Shown here: in pieces, positions 1 through 8,075 of the stretch | Position numbering within the stretch: position 1 is the stretch's first letter | Layout: each line of letters opens with the position of its first letter | Origin: Bacteroidia bacterium | Lineage (GTDB): Bacteria; Bacteroidota; Bacteroidia; Chitinophagales; Chitinophagaceae | Direction of reading: 5' to 3' | Assembly: GCA_030427635.1 (NCBI GenBank) | Contig: JAUIBA010000033.1 | Span: 1 to 44,174, forward strand | Length of the DNA stretch: 44,174 nt | The notes under the pieces: model-generated | Told to the model about the DNA's origin: nothing | Databases searched by the model: none | Seen by the model: only the letters and a program-made list of their open reading frames with translations | Program-made: the position numbers and the translations under genes

Positions 1-65
1 TACGCTAAGGTCCCTTCCGGTAATAACAGCGACACCAGCGCCGTATAGTTGTCTTGTATGCTCAT
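1..65 (-). CDS. Partial start of a gene leaving the window, possibly IS transposase N-region
   Basis: On the minus strand an ATG at 65 opens a frame that stays open to the window edge (21 full codons), reading MSIQDNYTALVSLLLPEG and then TLA. The LLLPEG motif soon after the start recalls the N-terminal region of ISAon1-type transposases, which often begin with a short segment ending in LLPEG or LLPE. That is memory of a family pattern over very few residues, so the assignment is weak. No terminal inverted repeat is recognised between this start and the next gene at 140, and the intervening bases show no other gene. If correct, the left edge of this window is an insertion-sequence end. Confidence 0.35.
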   Translation of the reverse strand, partial: MSIQDNYTALVSLLLPEGTLA

Positions 66-139
66 CTCGTCTGAACACAAAAAAACAAACTATTACATCA
101 TTCCCCCAACTTTTTCGCTTGATCCATAATAGCCTTATG

Positions 140-946
140 CTACAGTACTGACTTCAGGAAGGCCTTCATATCATTCCATGATTGCTCGTCGGCCTGCTTG
201 TTATAGGATATGGGCATCCCAAACTTTTTACCTGTTGCAGTAGCATCGGGATTGGTAAAAGCATGTGTCGCATCGGGGTAGGTGAGGAATCTGTATGTTA
301 CCCCTGCCTCATCCAGGTTCTTCCTGAAGCTGTTGACATCTTCCTCCGGAACAAACTTGTCTGCCGCACCATGGCATACAAGAATACTGCCTTTTACGCT
401 CCCCTTAGATGCCGGAGCAGTAGCCAGGCCTCCGTGAAAGCTGACAACCCCTTTCAGGTTGCTACCCATTTTTGCGGCATTCAGCACCATACTGCCACCA
501 AAGCAATATCCTATCGCGGCAATTCTGTCTTTATCGGTCTCTTTGTATCCGGCTATTTTTTTCATAGCAGCCTCTATACGTTCCTGCCCCAGTGCCGGGT
601 TTTTGTAGAAGGGCATGGCATATTCTTTAGCATTATCAGGATTGTCAGCCGTTTTGCCGTCACCGTACATATCGGCCGCTATGGCTATATAACCCAGCTC
701 TGCCAGCATCCGGGCTCGTTTTCTGGCATACTCATTATTACCCCACCATTCTGGTACCACTACTATTGCAGGGCGTTTTCCCTGTATGGAACCATCCCAA
801 ACTATATAGCCTTTCAGCACTGTACCTTTCGTATCGGTATAGGTTACTTCTTTGCCCGCTATTCCTTTCGATGTCTGCGCGGTTGATGGCAGGGAACTAA
901 TGAGTGCCATAAGGCATACTGCGGCAGATGCAATTAGCTGATACAT
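140..946 (-). CDS. Secreted dienelactone hydrolase family protein
   Basis: A 268-residue alpha/beta hydrolase of the dienelactone hydrolase (DLH) family. Residues 1-24 form a Sec signal peptide ending STAQ, so the enzyme should act in the periplasm or be exported. The nucleophile elbow is GYCFGG with Cys148, followed by Asp196 (HGAADKFVP) and His228 (DATHAF), which gives the Cys-Asp-His triad typical of DLH in the correct order. Family members hydrolyse cyclic lactone or ester bonds; the substrate cannot be told from sequence. The start is an ATG at 946. A near-consensus element (TAACTTTA, minus strand, about 971-978) lies some 25 bases upstream. The gene stands alone, with a gap of about 80 bases to the next minus-strand gene. 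Confidence 0.88.
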   Translation of the reverse strand: MYQLIASAAVCLMALISSLPSTAQTSKGIAGKEVTYTDTKGTVLKGYIVWDGSIQGKRPAIVVVPEWWGNNEYARKRARMLAELGYIAIAADMYGDGKTADNPDNAKEYAMPFYKNPALGQERIEAAMKKIAGYKETDKDRIAAIGYCFGGSMVLNAAKMGSNLKGVVSFHGGLATAPASKGSVKGSILVCHGAADKFVPEEDVNSFRKNLDEAGVTYRFLTYPDATHAFTNPDATATGKKFGMPISYNKQADEQSWNDMKAFLKSVL

Positions 947-1028
947 AGGTTCCTTGTTTTATTGTTCCTGTAAAGTTATGAATGTATGGGGTGTGCATGT
1001 ATGAAGATGTACGTTTGGGCGTTGGTTG

Positions 1029-1421
1029 TTAATATGGTTTATACGTTGCTATACGGGCGCATAATACAGCCAGTAATAAGGTAAGCGGTGTGAAGAGTAC
1101 TTTTTCCCATATGCTGGCTGCCATCAGGTTGCCGACCGTATTGAGTGCAAAAAGCAGTACATACAGCCACATAACAATGCGGGTAAACTGTACTCCCCGC
1201 CTGGGGCTTTTCTTTATCCATAGCAGTGCTACCAGCAGCGCATTAATGATAAGTGATACTATTTCAGATGTTCGCATCTGTTCCTGAGATTTAAGCCGCC
1301 CGCCCCACACTATACTGTAGGGTATAATACCGGTAAGCACCAGCAGGTGAAACAGAATTACGGCTACACTGATAATGGTTATCAGATTTCTTGCGGTATG
1401 GTATGGAATGCGTTTCAGCAT
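1029..1421 (-). CDS. Small four-helix membrane protein, unknown function
   Basis: A 130-residue protein with four clear hydrophobic helices: residues about 13-35, 50-68, 81-104 and 108-126. Basic residues lie at the N-terminus (MLKRIPYHTARN) and after helix 2 (KKSPRR), so it is an integral inner-membrane protein. I do not recognise a family and see no catalytic motif. It begins with ATG 53 bases downstream of the AI-2E-type permease gene on the same strand, so the two may be cotranscribed. Its function is unknown. Confidence 0.6.
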   Translation of the reverse strand: MLKRIPYHTARNLITIISVAVILFHLLVLTGIIPYSIVWGGRLKSQEQMRTSEIVSLIINALLVALLWIKKSPRRGVQFTRIVMWLYVLLFALNTVGNLMAASIWEKVLFTPLTLLLAVLCARIATYKPY

Positions 1422-1474
1422 ATGAGTACGGTTGGATAAATGTAGTGCGGTTGGAACGGGTGGGTATGAGTCGT

Positions 1475-2578
1475 TTATTTATCGGCAGTGTCGTTATCTT
1501 TTCTCTTTGCTGCATTAAAAAACACACTCTTGTCGGGCCTGTCGTCACCCAGCAGGTATCCCCACTGCTTCAGGTTAGGCGATTTGTCGAACATTATTTT
1601 CAGCACAGCCATCACCGGTATGCTGAGAAACATGCCAGATACGCCTGCCAGTGTACCGCCCAGCACTATGCCTACTATGCTCATAAGCGCGTTCACCTTC
1701 ACACGGGAGCCTACTATACGGGGCATCAGTATATTATTGTCCAGAAACTGTACAAATGCTATTGTGCCCAGTACTGCCCATATCTGCCACATATCCTGCG
1801 ATGTGGTAAGTGTAAGCAGTACACCTATAATATTGCCTATAAGTGCCCCTATGTAGGGGATGAGATTAAGAATGGCAAAGGTGATGCCTATGAGTATAGC
1901 ATGCTTTATACCCATGGCCATCAGTATGCCGCCCAATAGTATGGTCAGGTATGCTATCTGTATCAGCAGTGCTACCAGATAGTATTTTACAATAACCTCA
2001 GTTTCACGGGTAGCTTCCCTTACCCGTGGATGCTGTTCCTCATCAAACCACAGATATATGAAACGTACCAGCAGATTACGGTAAAACAGGATGAGAAATA
2101 CATAAACCGGTACCAGACCAGCAAAAACGAAAAGGTTACTGAGTGAGGAAAAAGCGTCAGAAAAGTATTTGGTAACATTATCGCCAGCATTCTTCCCCTG
2201 ATTCTTTATTACGGTCATCTGTTCATTGACAGTGAGGTGTGTTTGTGCGGTAATCCAGCTGCTTAGCTTGTTCCAGTGTTGCAGCAGGTTCTCTTTTATA
2301 GATTCAACGTCGCTCAGAAACCCCGCTATCTGCCATGACAGGAATGTGCCAATACCGGCCACTACTATTATCAGTACCGCTATGGAAAGGGTAATGGCTA
2401 TTATCTCCGGTACACGGTGCGCTATAAGCCATCGCATTAGCGGCAGTAGCAGTACGGATATGAATGCGGCCAGCAGTAGCGGCATAATAACACTTTGCCC
2501 CACCACTATTACAAGTCCCAGGGTGCATATCCCCATGATCTCAATGGAGCGGCGAACGGTTACCGGCATTTCTTTCAT
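1475..2578 (-). CDS. AI-2E family transporter (PerM-type permease)
   Basis: A 367-residue inner-membrane protein of the AI-2E/PerM family. It shows the family pattern: an N-terminal helix pair, a soluble segment around residues 80-150, then a C-terminal bundle with the conserved segments LNLIPYIGALIGNIIG and FLDNNILMPRIVG. Members have been linked to autoinducer-2 export or to Na+/H+ antiport; the substrate here cannot be inferred. The frame extends upstream to a TTG at 2626, but that TTG lies inside a TAnnTTTG promoter element (2631-2624), so I place the start at the ATG at 2578 (MKEMPVTVRRS). The C-terminus ends in a charged tail. Confidence 0.87.
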   Translation of the reverse strand: MKEMPVTVRRSIEIMGICTLGLVIVVGQSVIMPLLLAAFISVLLLPLMRWLIAHRVPEIIAITLSIAVLIIVVAGIGTFLSWQIAGFLSDVESIKENLLQHWNKLSSWITAQTHLTVNEQMTVIKNQGKNAGDNVTKYFSDAFSSLSNLFVFAGLVPVYVFLILFYRNLLVRFIYLWFDEEQHPRVREATRETEVIVKYYLVALLIQIAYLTILLGGILMAMGIKHAILIGITFAILNLIPYIGALIGNIIGVLLTLTTSQDMWQIWAVLGTIAFVQFLDNNILMPRIVGSRVKVNALMSIVGIVLGGTLAGVSGMFLSIPVMAVLKIMFDKSPNLKQWGYLLGDDRPDKSVFFNAAKRKDNDTADK

Positions 2579-2623
2579 AGAAGTATGTTGTTTAAGTGGT
2601 ATTGCTGTTATCGTTTGATGTAA

Positions 2624-2631
2624 CAAATTTA
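2624..2631 (-). promoter_or_regulatory. Bacteroidota -7 promoter element for the AI-2E transporter
   Basis: TAAATTTG on the minus strand matches the Bacteroidota -7 consensus TAnnTTTG exactly and lies 45 bases before the chosen ATG at 2578. Its position argues against the upstream TTG start. Confidence 0.5.
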
Positions 2632-2661
2632 CCTTTTTCCGTGGCAGTCTGTTAAGAATGG

Positions 2662-3552
2662 TCAGCTGCGATGCTTTCTATTCATGATATATACTGCCGC
2701 TATACCCATTATACCCCCTATGAGGGTGTGTGGCTGCAACTGCTCTCCCAGCAATGCCCATGAAGAGAGGGCTGCAGCTGCGGGTACAAGGAAAATGAAA
2801 CTACTGGCTTTTTCTGCTCCCAGGCGTGTAGTTGTATAAAAGTAGATACTGGTAGCGCCTGATGTAACAATTGCTGAGCTGAATATAAGATTGCCCCAGA
2901 AACGGAAATCAGTAATTCTGAGCGCCTGCTGTAGCTCTGCAGTATTTACAAATGGTATGAAACAGATAAGAGTTACCAGGTATTGCCAGAAACTGAAAGA
3001 AAGTGAAGCGCCATATTTACTGCCTTGTGAAGTGAACTTACTCATTACCGACCAGGTAAAGGCTGCCAGCAAAAAGAAAACATTACCACTGTCAAACAGG
3101 GCATCTGTGCTGCTCCACAGTTTCAGCAGAATAACTCCGGCTGCCAGGCCCAATATGAGTCCGGTAAGCTCGTTGCGGGATGGCATGCGCCTGCTGAGCG
3201 CTATGCCCAGTGAGTAAGCCATGATGGGGTTCATCACTGTTACCAGTACCCCTCCTGCTCCCGGAGCACCTTTTTTCAGACCCATGAAAAAAAAGAAGGA
3301 GTAGGCAGCTAGCAGTACTCCTGAAGCCAGTACCACTGGTATACCCTTTCGCCTGATGCGGAACGACACTTTTGTGAGGGGCAGTAAGGCAGCGGTGGTG
3401 AGTACTACAACTGCATAGCGGTATACGGTAAAGTTGACAACACTGCAATAGCCGGAAAGTACTTTGCCCGACGGCCAGCTGAGTCCCCATAGGAACATGG
3501 ATATAATCATCCCTGCCGTAAGGTATTTACCAGAATTGTTATTGTGGGTCAT
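2662..3552 (-). CDS. EamA/DMT superfamily transporter
   Basis: A 296-residue protein with about ten hydrophobic helices arranged as two EamA repeats (roughly residues 8-140 and 150-292), as in drug/metabolite exporters of the DMT superfamily. Typical motifs are WGLSWPSGK near the N-terminus and the end-of-repeat pattern LLGEQLQPHTLIGGIMGIAAVY at about residues 265-286. It is an inner-membrane exporter of unknown substrate. The ATG at 3552 is preceded by a near-consensus promoter element (TACCTTCG, 3575-3568). It is encoded downstream of nothing on its strand and looks like its own unit. Confidence 0.87.
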   Translation of the reverse strand: MTHNNNSGKYLTAGMIISMFLWGLSWPSGKVLSGYCSVVNFTVYRYAVVVLTTAALLPLTKVSFRIRRKGIPVVLASGVLLAAYSFFFFMGLKKGAPGAGGVLVTVMNPIMAYSLGIALSRRMPSRNELTGLILGLAAGVILLKLWSSTDALFDSGNVFFLLAAFTWSVMSKFTSQGSKYGASLSFSFWQYLVTLICFIPFVNTAELQQALRITDFRFWGNLIFSSAIVTSGATSIYFYTTTRLGAEKASSFIFLVPAAAALSSWALLGEQLQPHTLIGGIMGIAAVYIMNRKHRS

Positions 3553-3691
3553 GGCATCCGAGAGCAGCGAAGGTACGTAGCGATTCTTTCCTTTTAGTAT
3601 CCGGTATCTATCATTTCGTATATGTCCGCATTATGGAATAATGTTCCGTTTTTTGGACGTTATTTTCATTGTTTATTTTTCAAGTTATTGA

Positions 3692-3729
3692 TAACCAGTG
3701 TTTTGTGATTTTGGCATGCAGTTGGTTAT
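3692..3729 (+). promoter_or_regulatory. Candidate sigma-54-like promoter block of the first DUF4402 pilin gene
   Basis: This 38-base block aligns without gaps to 36071-36108 upstream of the second DUF4402 gene (25 of 38 bases identical by eye). Its core TGGCATGCAGTTGGT (3712-3726) resembles the sigma-54 consensus TGGCACG-N4-TTGC at the -24 half, while the -12 half is imperfect (TGGT). The start codon lies about 50 bases after the core, a normal leader length for such a promoter. The assignment is inference. Confidence 0.4.
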
Positions 3730-3775
3730 ATATCTGTCAAACAAACAAACAAAAACACTCTTTAAAACAAATAAA

Positions 3776-4300
3776 ATGAAAAACATCGTTAAGTCGCTCG
3801 CTCTCTCTTTCGTTGCTGTAATCGGTTTTGCAACTGCATCTCATGCTCAGGCTACCGCTACTGCTTCTGCGTCGGCTAATATCATCACTCCTATCTCTAT
3901 CGTTAAAACGGTAGATATGAACTTTGGTAACGTAGCCGTTTCTGCTACCATCGCTGGTACTGCCGTTCTGGACCCTGCCGGTACCCGTACTACTGGTGGC
4001 GCAGGTGGTGTAACCCTTCCTGCTACTACAGGTACTGTGTCTGCTGCAAGCTTCACAGTTTCTGGTCAGGCTTCTTATACTTACGCAATAACACTTCCTA
4101 CAAGCTGCACTATCTCTGACGGTGCTTCGCATAACATGACCGTTGACAACTTTACCAGCTCACCATCAGCTACCGGCACACTGAGTGCTTCTGGTACTGA
4201 AACCCTGAACGTAGGTGCTACCCTGAACGTAGCTGCTGCACAGGCTGCTGGTCTGTACACAAATGCAACTGGTGTACCTGTAACGGTTAACTACAACTAA
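3776..4300 (+). CDS. DUF4402 major pilin-like surface protein (copy 1)
   Basis: A 174-residue exported DUF4402 protein. Residues 1-25 form a signal peptide ending ASHAQ; the mature protein is rich in Ala, Thr, Ser and Gly and almost free of charge, as in beta-sandwich fimbrial subunits. It contains the family hallmarks MNFGNVAVS and TYAITLP, and ends in GVPVTVNYN, with a penultimate Tyr as in chaperone-usher pilins, where the last strand binds the chaperone. The frame extends further upstream, but the ATG at 3776 directly precedes the signal peptide. The leader (3738-3775) is A-rich with CAAA repeats and has no Shine-Dalgarno, typical of strongly translated Bacteroidota genes. Its mature part differs at only two positions from the protein encoded at 36162. 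I infer a major fibre subunit secreted by the chaperone and usher encoded at 8076 and 4863. Confidence 0.85.
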   Translation: MKNIVKSLALSFVAVIGFATASHAQATATASASANIITPISIVKTVDMNFGNVAVSATIAGTAVLDPAGTRTTGGAGGVTLPATTGTVSAASFTVSGQASYTYAITLPTSCTISDGASHNMTVDNFTSSPSATGTLSASGTETLNVGATLNVAAAQAAGLYTNATGVPVTVNYN

Positions 4301-4322
4301 TAAATACCAGATATACTGAAAC

Positions 4323-4350
4323 AAAGGGCACCTCAACAGGGTGCCCTTTT
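4323..4350 (+). terminator. Rho-independent terminator after the first DUF4402 gene
   Basis: A perfect 10-base stem (AAAGGGCACC at 4323-4332 with GGTGCCCTTT at 4340-4349) and a 7-base loop, ending in T residues, begins 22 bases after the stop codon. Confidence 0.85.
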
Positions 4351-4394
4351 ACTTATGTAGGTTACCTGATGGTATAATTGTATCAGTAACACGG

Positions 4395-4402
4395 TATCTT
4401 TG
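4395..4402 (+). promoter_or_regulatory. Bacteroidota -7 promoter element for the small lipoprotein
   Basis: TATCTTTG matches TAnnTTTG exactly and ends 11 bases before the ATG at 4414, implying a very short or absent leader. Confidence 0.5.
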
Positions 4403-4413
4403 TACAAAGAGAA

Positions 4414-4827
4414 ATGGTGAATATATCTGTTGGTAAAAAGTCTATAGGGTTAATACTTGCCATGGGAATAGTATTAGCCGGCTGTAAGGATAAATCGAAT
4501 AATGATCCTGTGTATCCTACAGATTGTGGTAATTATCTGGTAGGTACTTATTCGGGTAGTGATTATTGTGCATCTACCGGGCAGAATTATTATACCTGCA
4601 ACATTCAGGCAACTACAACTACAAACATTACACTTAGCAGCCTGGGAGGCTTGCCGGTAACCGGAATAGTGAAATGTGACGACAATACAATAGAAATACC
4701 AACACAGACAGTGGGTAATTCATCTATATCAGGCAGTGGGAAATATACCGCCAATCGCATTGTTATCAACTGGAGTGCGATTACGCAGGGGGTACCTGTT
4801 AACTGTAGTACAACGTTTACCCGTTAG
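4414..4827 (+). CDS. Small lipoprotein beside the pilus locus
   Basis: A 137-residue protein with a lipoprotein signal: basic n-region, hydrophobic core and lipobox LAGC with Cys24 as the lipidated residue, followed by KDKSNNDP, a typical spacer. The mature part is Thr/Ser/Asn-rich with several further cysteines and probably all-beta. I do not recognise a family. It has its own promoter element and follows the terminator of the DUF4402 gene, so it is probably transcribed separately. Its position between a pilin gene and the usher operon suggests, but does not show, a role in fibre anchoring or assembly. Confidence 0.75.
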   Translation: MVNISVGKKSIGLILAMGIVLAGCKDKSNNDPVYPTDCGNYLVGTYSGSDYCASTGQNYYTCNIQATTTTNITLSSLGGLPVTGIVKCDDNTIEIPTQTVGNSSISGSGKYTANRIVINWSAITQGVPVNCSTTFTR

Positions 4828-4862
4828 TGATATCAGGCTTCAATAATATGGGTAATGAGGCC

Positions 4863-7484
4863 TTATTTGCGTGGGGCAATAACAAAGTCCAGTCCATCAG
4901 CAACATCACCATCCACCCCTGATTTAATTGTTATACTGCGGGATGCCGGTGCTGCATAGAGTTGCAGCCGTTCCATCTGTGTGTCATCGGGGCGCACTGT
5001 GTAGGTGCCTGGTGCCAGACCCAGATAATTAAAGTATCCGTCTGATTCTGTTACTACACGGGCTACTTTTCTATTGCTACCGTCATAGATGTTCATGATT
5101 ATCTGACCTATACCCATTGGCTCTCTGCCAGGCTCTGATGCCTTTGATACAGTACCTGACGCTTCGCCTACAACCATTACCGGTACCTGTATCAGCGTGA
5201 AGTCATTGGGGCCGGGTGTCACACTGAGCGTAGTGTTTTTTATCTGCCATGATATGTTATCAAAGCTGTTGCGCAGCAGTTCTATCAGGTAGTGATTATA
5301 TGGCTCCAGATCTACGATGCGTATCATTGTATCTTTTTCATCGTATATAACCCGTCCCCCGTTCAGTTGTACCCGCAGGCCGGGAACCCTGGGTTCATCA
5401 TCATCACGCCGGCCATTGGCATTCATGTCCAGGTATGGTTCTATGGTCAGTCCACCTTTACTTACATGTGTTCTGTTGCTGGCATGCAGGTAGCCCGATT
5501 TTTTATCCACTACTATGCTGCCCGATGCTGCCTGTATCCGGCTGTATGAGTTGTTACTACCTGCCAGCACAGATAATGCAGCCTTGGCAAATGACAGGTC
5601 ATATCTGATACCCAGCAGAAAGTTGCGCCGGCTTATGTTGAAATATTCCTGATACGCAAAGCTGATAACGCCTTTTCCTTTCAGGTTTTTCTCTGCAGTT
5701 AGTTTTGTAAATACCGGGCTGTTCAGCTTATGGTCATACTGCATCTGACCTGTAATCAATAATCTTTTAGGAAGTGGCAGCGATATAGAGCCTACGCTAT
5801 AAAAGTAAGGATTGCCATCGCGGGTAAATGAGGTGAACGAGCTCACATTTACCCCTACTTTTCCTGCAAAGCCGGTTAGTGCCAGTTCTGAGTTGGTGTA
5901 TTGGGTATAGGGAAGTACTATCTGGTCCAGCGTCAGGCGGGCAAATAGCGAAAGTCTTTTCGCATGCAGCGGAGCAGAAACAATTACTTTCCGCTCTTCT
6001 CTGAAGTTATAGAATATCGCAGTCTGTCCGGGTACATAGTTGGTATAGTCCAGCTCGTACTGCATGCCTTTGGGCATGCGGTAGCTGAGTATAGCGCGCG
6101 AGCGAACACTATGGGCATGCTCTGCCGATAGCAGCAGGCGTGGAGCCAGCCGCACAGATGAGTTTAAAAACGGCATCATGTGGCCCGATGTGACAGAGGT
6201 AAGGTATTCACTACCGCCACCTAGTGTTATATGCCTTGACAGGCCGTACTTCATATTAACCCTGGAAAACTTAGAGTCTTTACCATCTTCTACCAGCCCG
6301 CCGTTTATAGAATATTCAAATGATTTTGCCGGTATAAAGTTGAATGGAACGTTGACATATTGCTGGCTGGACCTTGTTTCGCCATATGGACCATAGAACT
6401 TCAGTTTCACAGAAGTAAATCCATAAACCAGTGGCACTTCGAAGGTGTAGAATCCTGATGGATCTGCCTTGGTGTAGTCTACAAGTACATCATTTACATA
6501 CAGCTCTACTATCCATCCCGGCTCAGTAGTATTGCTTAATGTATAAGAGCCATAGGAGCGCTTGTATAATGTAGATGCATTGGACACCTGCACACCCACC
6601 ACCGGTGCATAAAGGGTAGAGGTAGACTGTGTAAATATTTTTCCCAGTGCCACCTGCTTTACTGCCCTGGCATCATTATTCACATGACGCCACTGGTAAA
6701 ACTGCAGCTTCTCTGTAAACTCCTGCCGGCTGTAGTAGTTAAGAGAAGTGTTGAGCTCCCCGCCGGCCAGCACTGCGCCCATGCTCAGGTTCACAGTTGT
6801 AAGGTCGCCGCCTTCTGACTGTTGGGAAGACATAACTGCCCAGTCGGCCATACCAAAGTGAAAAAAGGGTTGTTTCAGTGGTATTACTGTATCTGCTTTT
6901 ACTTCTCCCTTCAGCCGGTTTACATTCTTACGCATCAGCTCCAGGCGGGCTTCTTTTATAGCAGGTAGCTCTTTGTCAGATGACATGGTCACTACCAGCC
7001 TGCGGAAGTAAAAGATACAGTCCAGGCCAAAAATGCTCTGGAAATATTTAAGGTTCAGATACAGCCCTGTCTCTGTACGCAGAAAACCGTGGTCAGACAC
7101 ATCGTATTCCGTTCCTTTAAAGAATATCCTGTTTGAAGGCTTACTGATAAGGAATGTATCCTGCTCATTGATATAAAAGCCTTTTACTGTGTCCAGAGAG
7201 CGGTAGGGTACATTCCTTATCTTGATAAAATCGAAAACAGAAGTAATAGACAGGTAAACATCTTTATCTAAGTATAGTGCAGGTACATCAGTATTGCCAA
7301 CACCCTTCACTTCCAGGGCAATTGAGATTTCATCTGCCATTTCTTCGTCCGATTCTTCACTCTGTGCATACAGTAGTACCGGTGCCGAAAACAGGAGACA
7401 CATAACCAGCCGTAGCAGCAGGGAGCGGGAAGCGCCTAACGGCCATAGTTTGTAAGTGATACGTTGCTGGTTACCTGTATTCAT
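4863..7484 (-). CDS. Usher-like outer-membrane fibre assembly protein
   Basis: An 873-residue protein with a signal peptide ending LLYAQ. It has an N-terminal periplasmic region (about 30-190) and a long beta-rich middle with alternating hydrophobic strands, as expected for an outer-membrane barrel. Near residues 320-385 is a segment of the type VELYVNDVLVDYTKADPSG ... VKLKFYGPYGETR, as found in CS1/alternate-type ushers and related Bacteroidota proteins. The C-terminal region has a calcium-site-like stretch (DMNANGRRDDDEP) and two carboxypeptidase-regulatory-like beta domains. Ushers thread chaperone-bound pilins through the outer membrane. The frame opens at a GTG at 7523 just after the preceding stop; I chose the ATG at 7484 because it gives a more normal signal peptide. 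It is the last gene of a four-gene operon with two DUF4402 subunits and a PapD-like chaperone, which strongly supports the role. Confidence 0.75.
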   Translation of the reverse strand: MNTGNQQRITYKLWPLGASRSLLLRLVMCLLFSAPVLLYAQSEESDEEMADEISIALEVKGVGNTDVPALYLDKDVYLSITSVFDFIKIRNVPYRSLDTVKGFYINEQDTFLISKPSNRIFFKGTEYDVSDHGFLRTETGLYLNLKYFQSIFGLDCIFYFRRLVVTMSSDKELPAIKEARLELMRKNVNRLKGEVKADTVIPLKQPFFHFGMADWAVMSSQQSEGGDLTTVNLSMGAVLAGGELNTSLNYYSRQEFTEKLQFYQWRHVNNDARAVKQVALGKIFTQSTSTLYAPVVGVQVSNASTLYKRSYGSYTLSNTTEPGWIVELYVNDVLVDYTKADPSGFYTFEVPLVYGFTSVKLKFYGPYGETRSSQQYVNVPFNFIPAKSFEYSINGGLVEDGKDSKFSRVNMKYGLSRHITLGGGSEYLTSVTSGHMMPFLNSSVRLAPRLLLSAEHAHSVRSRAILSYRMPKGMQYELDYTNYVPGQTAIFYNFREERKVIVSAPLHAKRLSLFARLTLDQIVLPYTQYTNSELALTGFAGKVGVNVSSFTSFTRDGNPYFYSVGSISLPLPKRLLITGQMQYDHKLNSPVFTKLTAEKNLKGKGVISFAYQEYFNISRRNFLLGIRYDLSFAKAALSVLAGSNNSYSRIQAASGSIVVDKKSGYLHASNRTHVSKGGLTIEPYLDMNANGRRDDDEPRVPGLRVQLNGGRVIYDEKDTMIRIVDLEPYNHYLIELLRNSFDNISWQIKNTTLSVTPGPNDFTLIQVPVMVVGEASGTVSKASEPGREPMGIGQIIMNIYDGSNRKVARVVTESDGYFNYLGLAPGTYTVRPDDTQMERLQLYAAPASRSITIKSGVDGDVADGLDFVIAPRK

Positions 7485-7526
7485 TATCTGCCGCGAAAGA
7501 TAGATTTTTTCAGGGAGTTGCACATC

Positions 7527-8039
7527 CTATTCCTGGACAAATGTCACATAGAATGAGCCTGTATATGCACCTGAAGGATTGGCAACCGGACTCCCGACAG
7601 TAAGTGTACCACCTATAGATACCGTAGTATATGCCGGCGGTACTGCCGATGTAATGAGTGGCGTAGCAGGGAGCGAGCTACCTATATGCATTGTCATAGT
7701 ACCTCCGCCGCTACCGGTAAGGGTTGCATCGGGGCCGTTGAGAATGGAAACAAGTGTACCGGGGTTGGCAATAATATCAAACTGGGCAGCACCATATACA
7801 TATCCCAGATCGGCAAGTACCACAGAGCCGGTAGCTGTTCTTATACCCGCAGGTGATATAATGACAGAGCCACCCGATGAACTCTGGAAAAACGCACCAA
7901 AGCGTAATCCCAGTGCAGGGTTAAATGATACCGATATAGGCCTTGGTGGTGGTTGTTGTGCAGCTCCGCTGAATGCGGTCAGCAGCAGCAACAGTACCAC
8001 TGCCGCTATTCCCGATCTGTGTTTCTTCAGTTTGTACAT
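7527..8039 (-). CDS. DUF4402-like minor fibre subunit
   Basis: A 170-residue exported protein with a signal peptide ending SGAAQ, followed by a Pro-rich linker (QQPPPRP). The mature part resembles the DUF4402 pilins: a LRFGAFF segment in the place of MNFGNVA, then a series of Gly/Thr/Ser-rich beta strands, ending GSFYVTFVQE. It lacks the penultimate Tyr of the other DUF4402 proteins here, so it may occupy a special position such as tip or base; that is inference. It lies 36 bases after the chaperone gene and 42 bases before the usher start in the same operon. Confidence 0.7.
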   Translation of the reverse strand: MYKLKKHRSGIAAVVLLLLLTAFSGAAQQPPPRPISVSFNPALGLRFGAFFQSSSGGSVIISPAGIRTATGSVVLADLGYVYGAAQFDIIANPGTLVSILNGPDATLTGSGGGTMTMHIGSSLPATPLITSAVPPAYTTVSIGGTLTVGSPVANPSGAYTGSFYVTFVQE

Positions 8040-8075
8040 TTTCCTTTCTATAGCTTTTCGGCTTGTATACTTATT

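Noticed and set aside
182..886. Plus-strand frame of 234 codons
   Set aside because: It is antisense to the dienelactone hydrolase gene, whose catalytic triad and signal peptide are clear; the antisense protein has no family features.
1391..1939. Plus-strand frame of 182 codons
   Set aside because: It is antisense to the AI-2E-type transporter and rich in Tyr, His and Cys, as expected for a shadow frame.
2579..2626. TTG start at 2626 for the AI-2E-type transporter
   Set aside because: The TTG is part of an exact TAnnTTTG element, and the ATG at 2578 begins the conserved protein.
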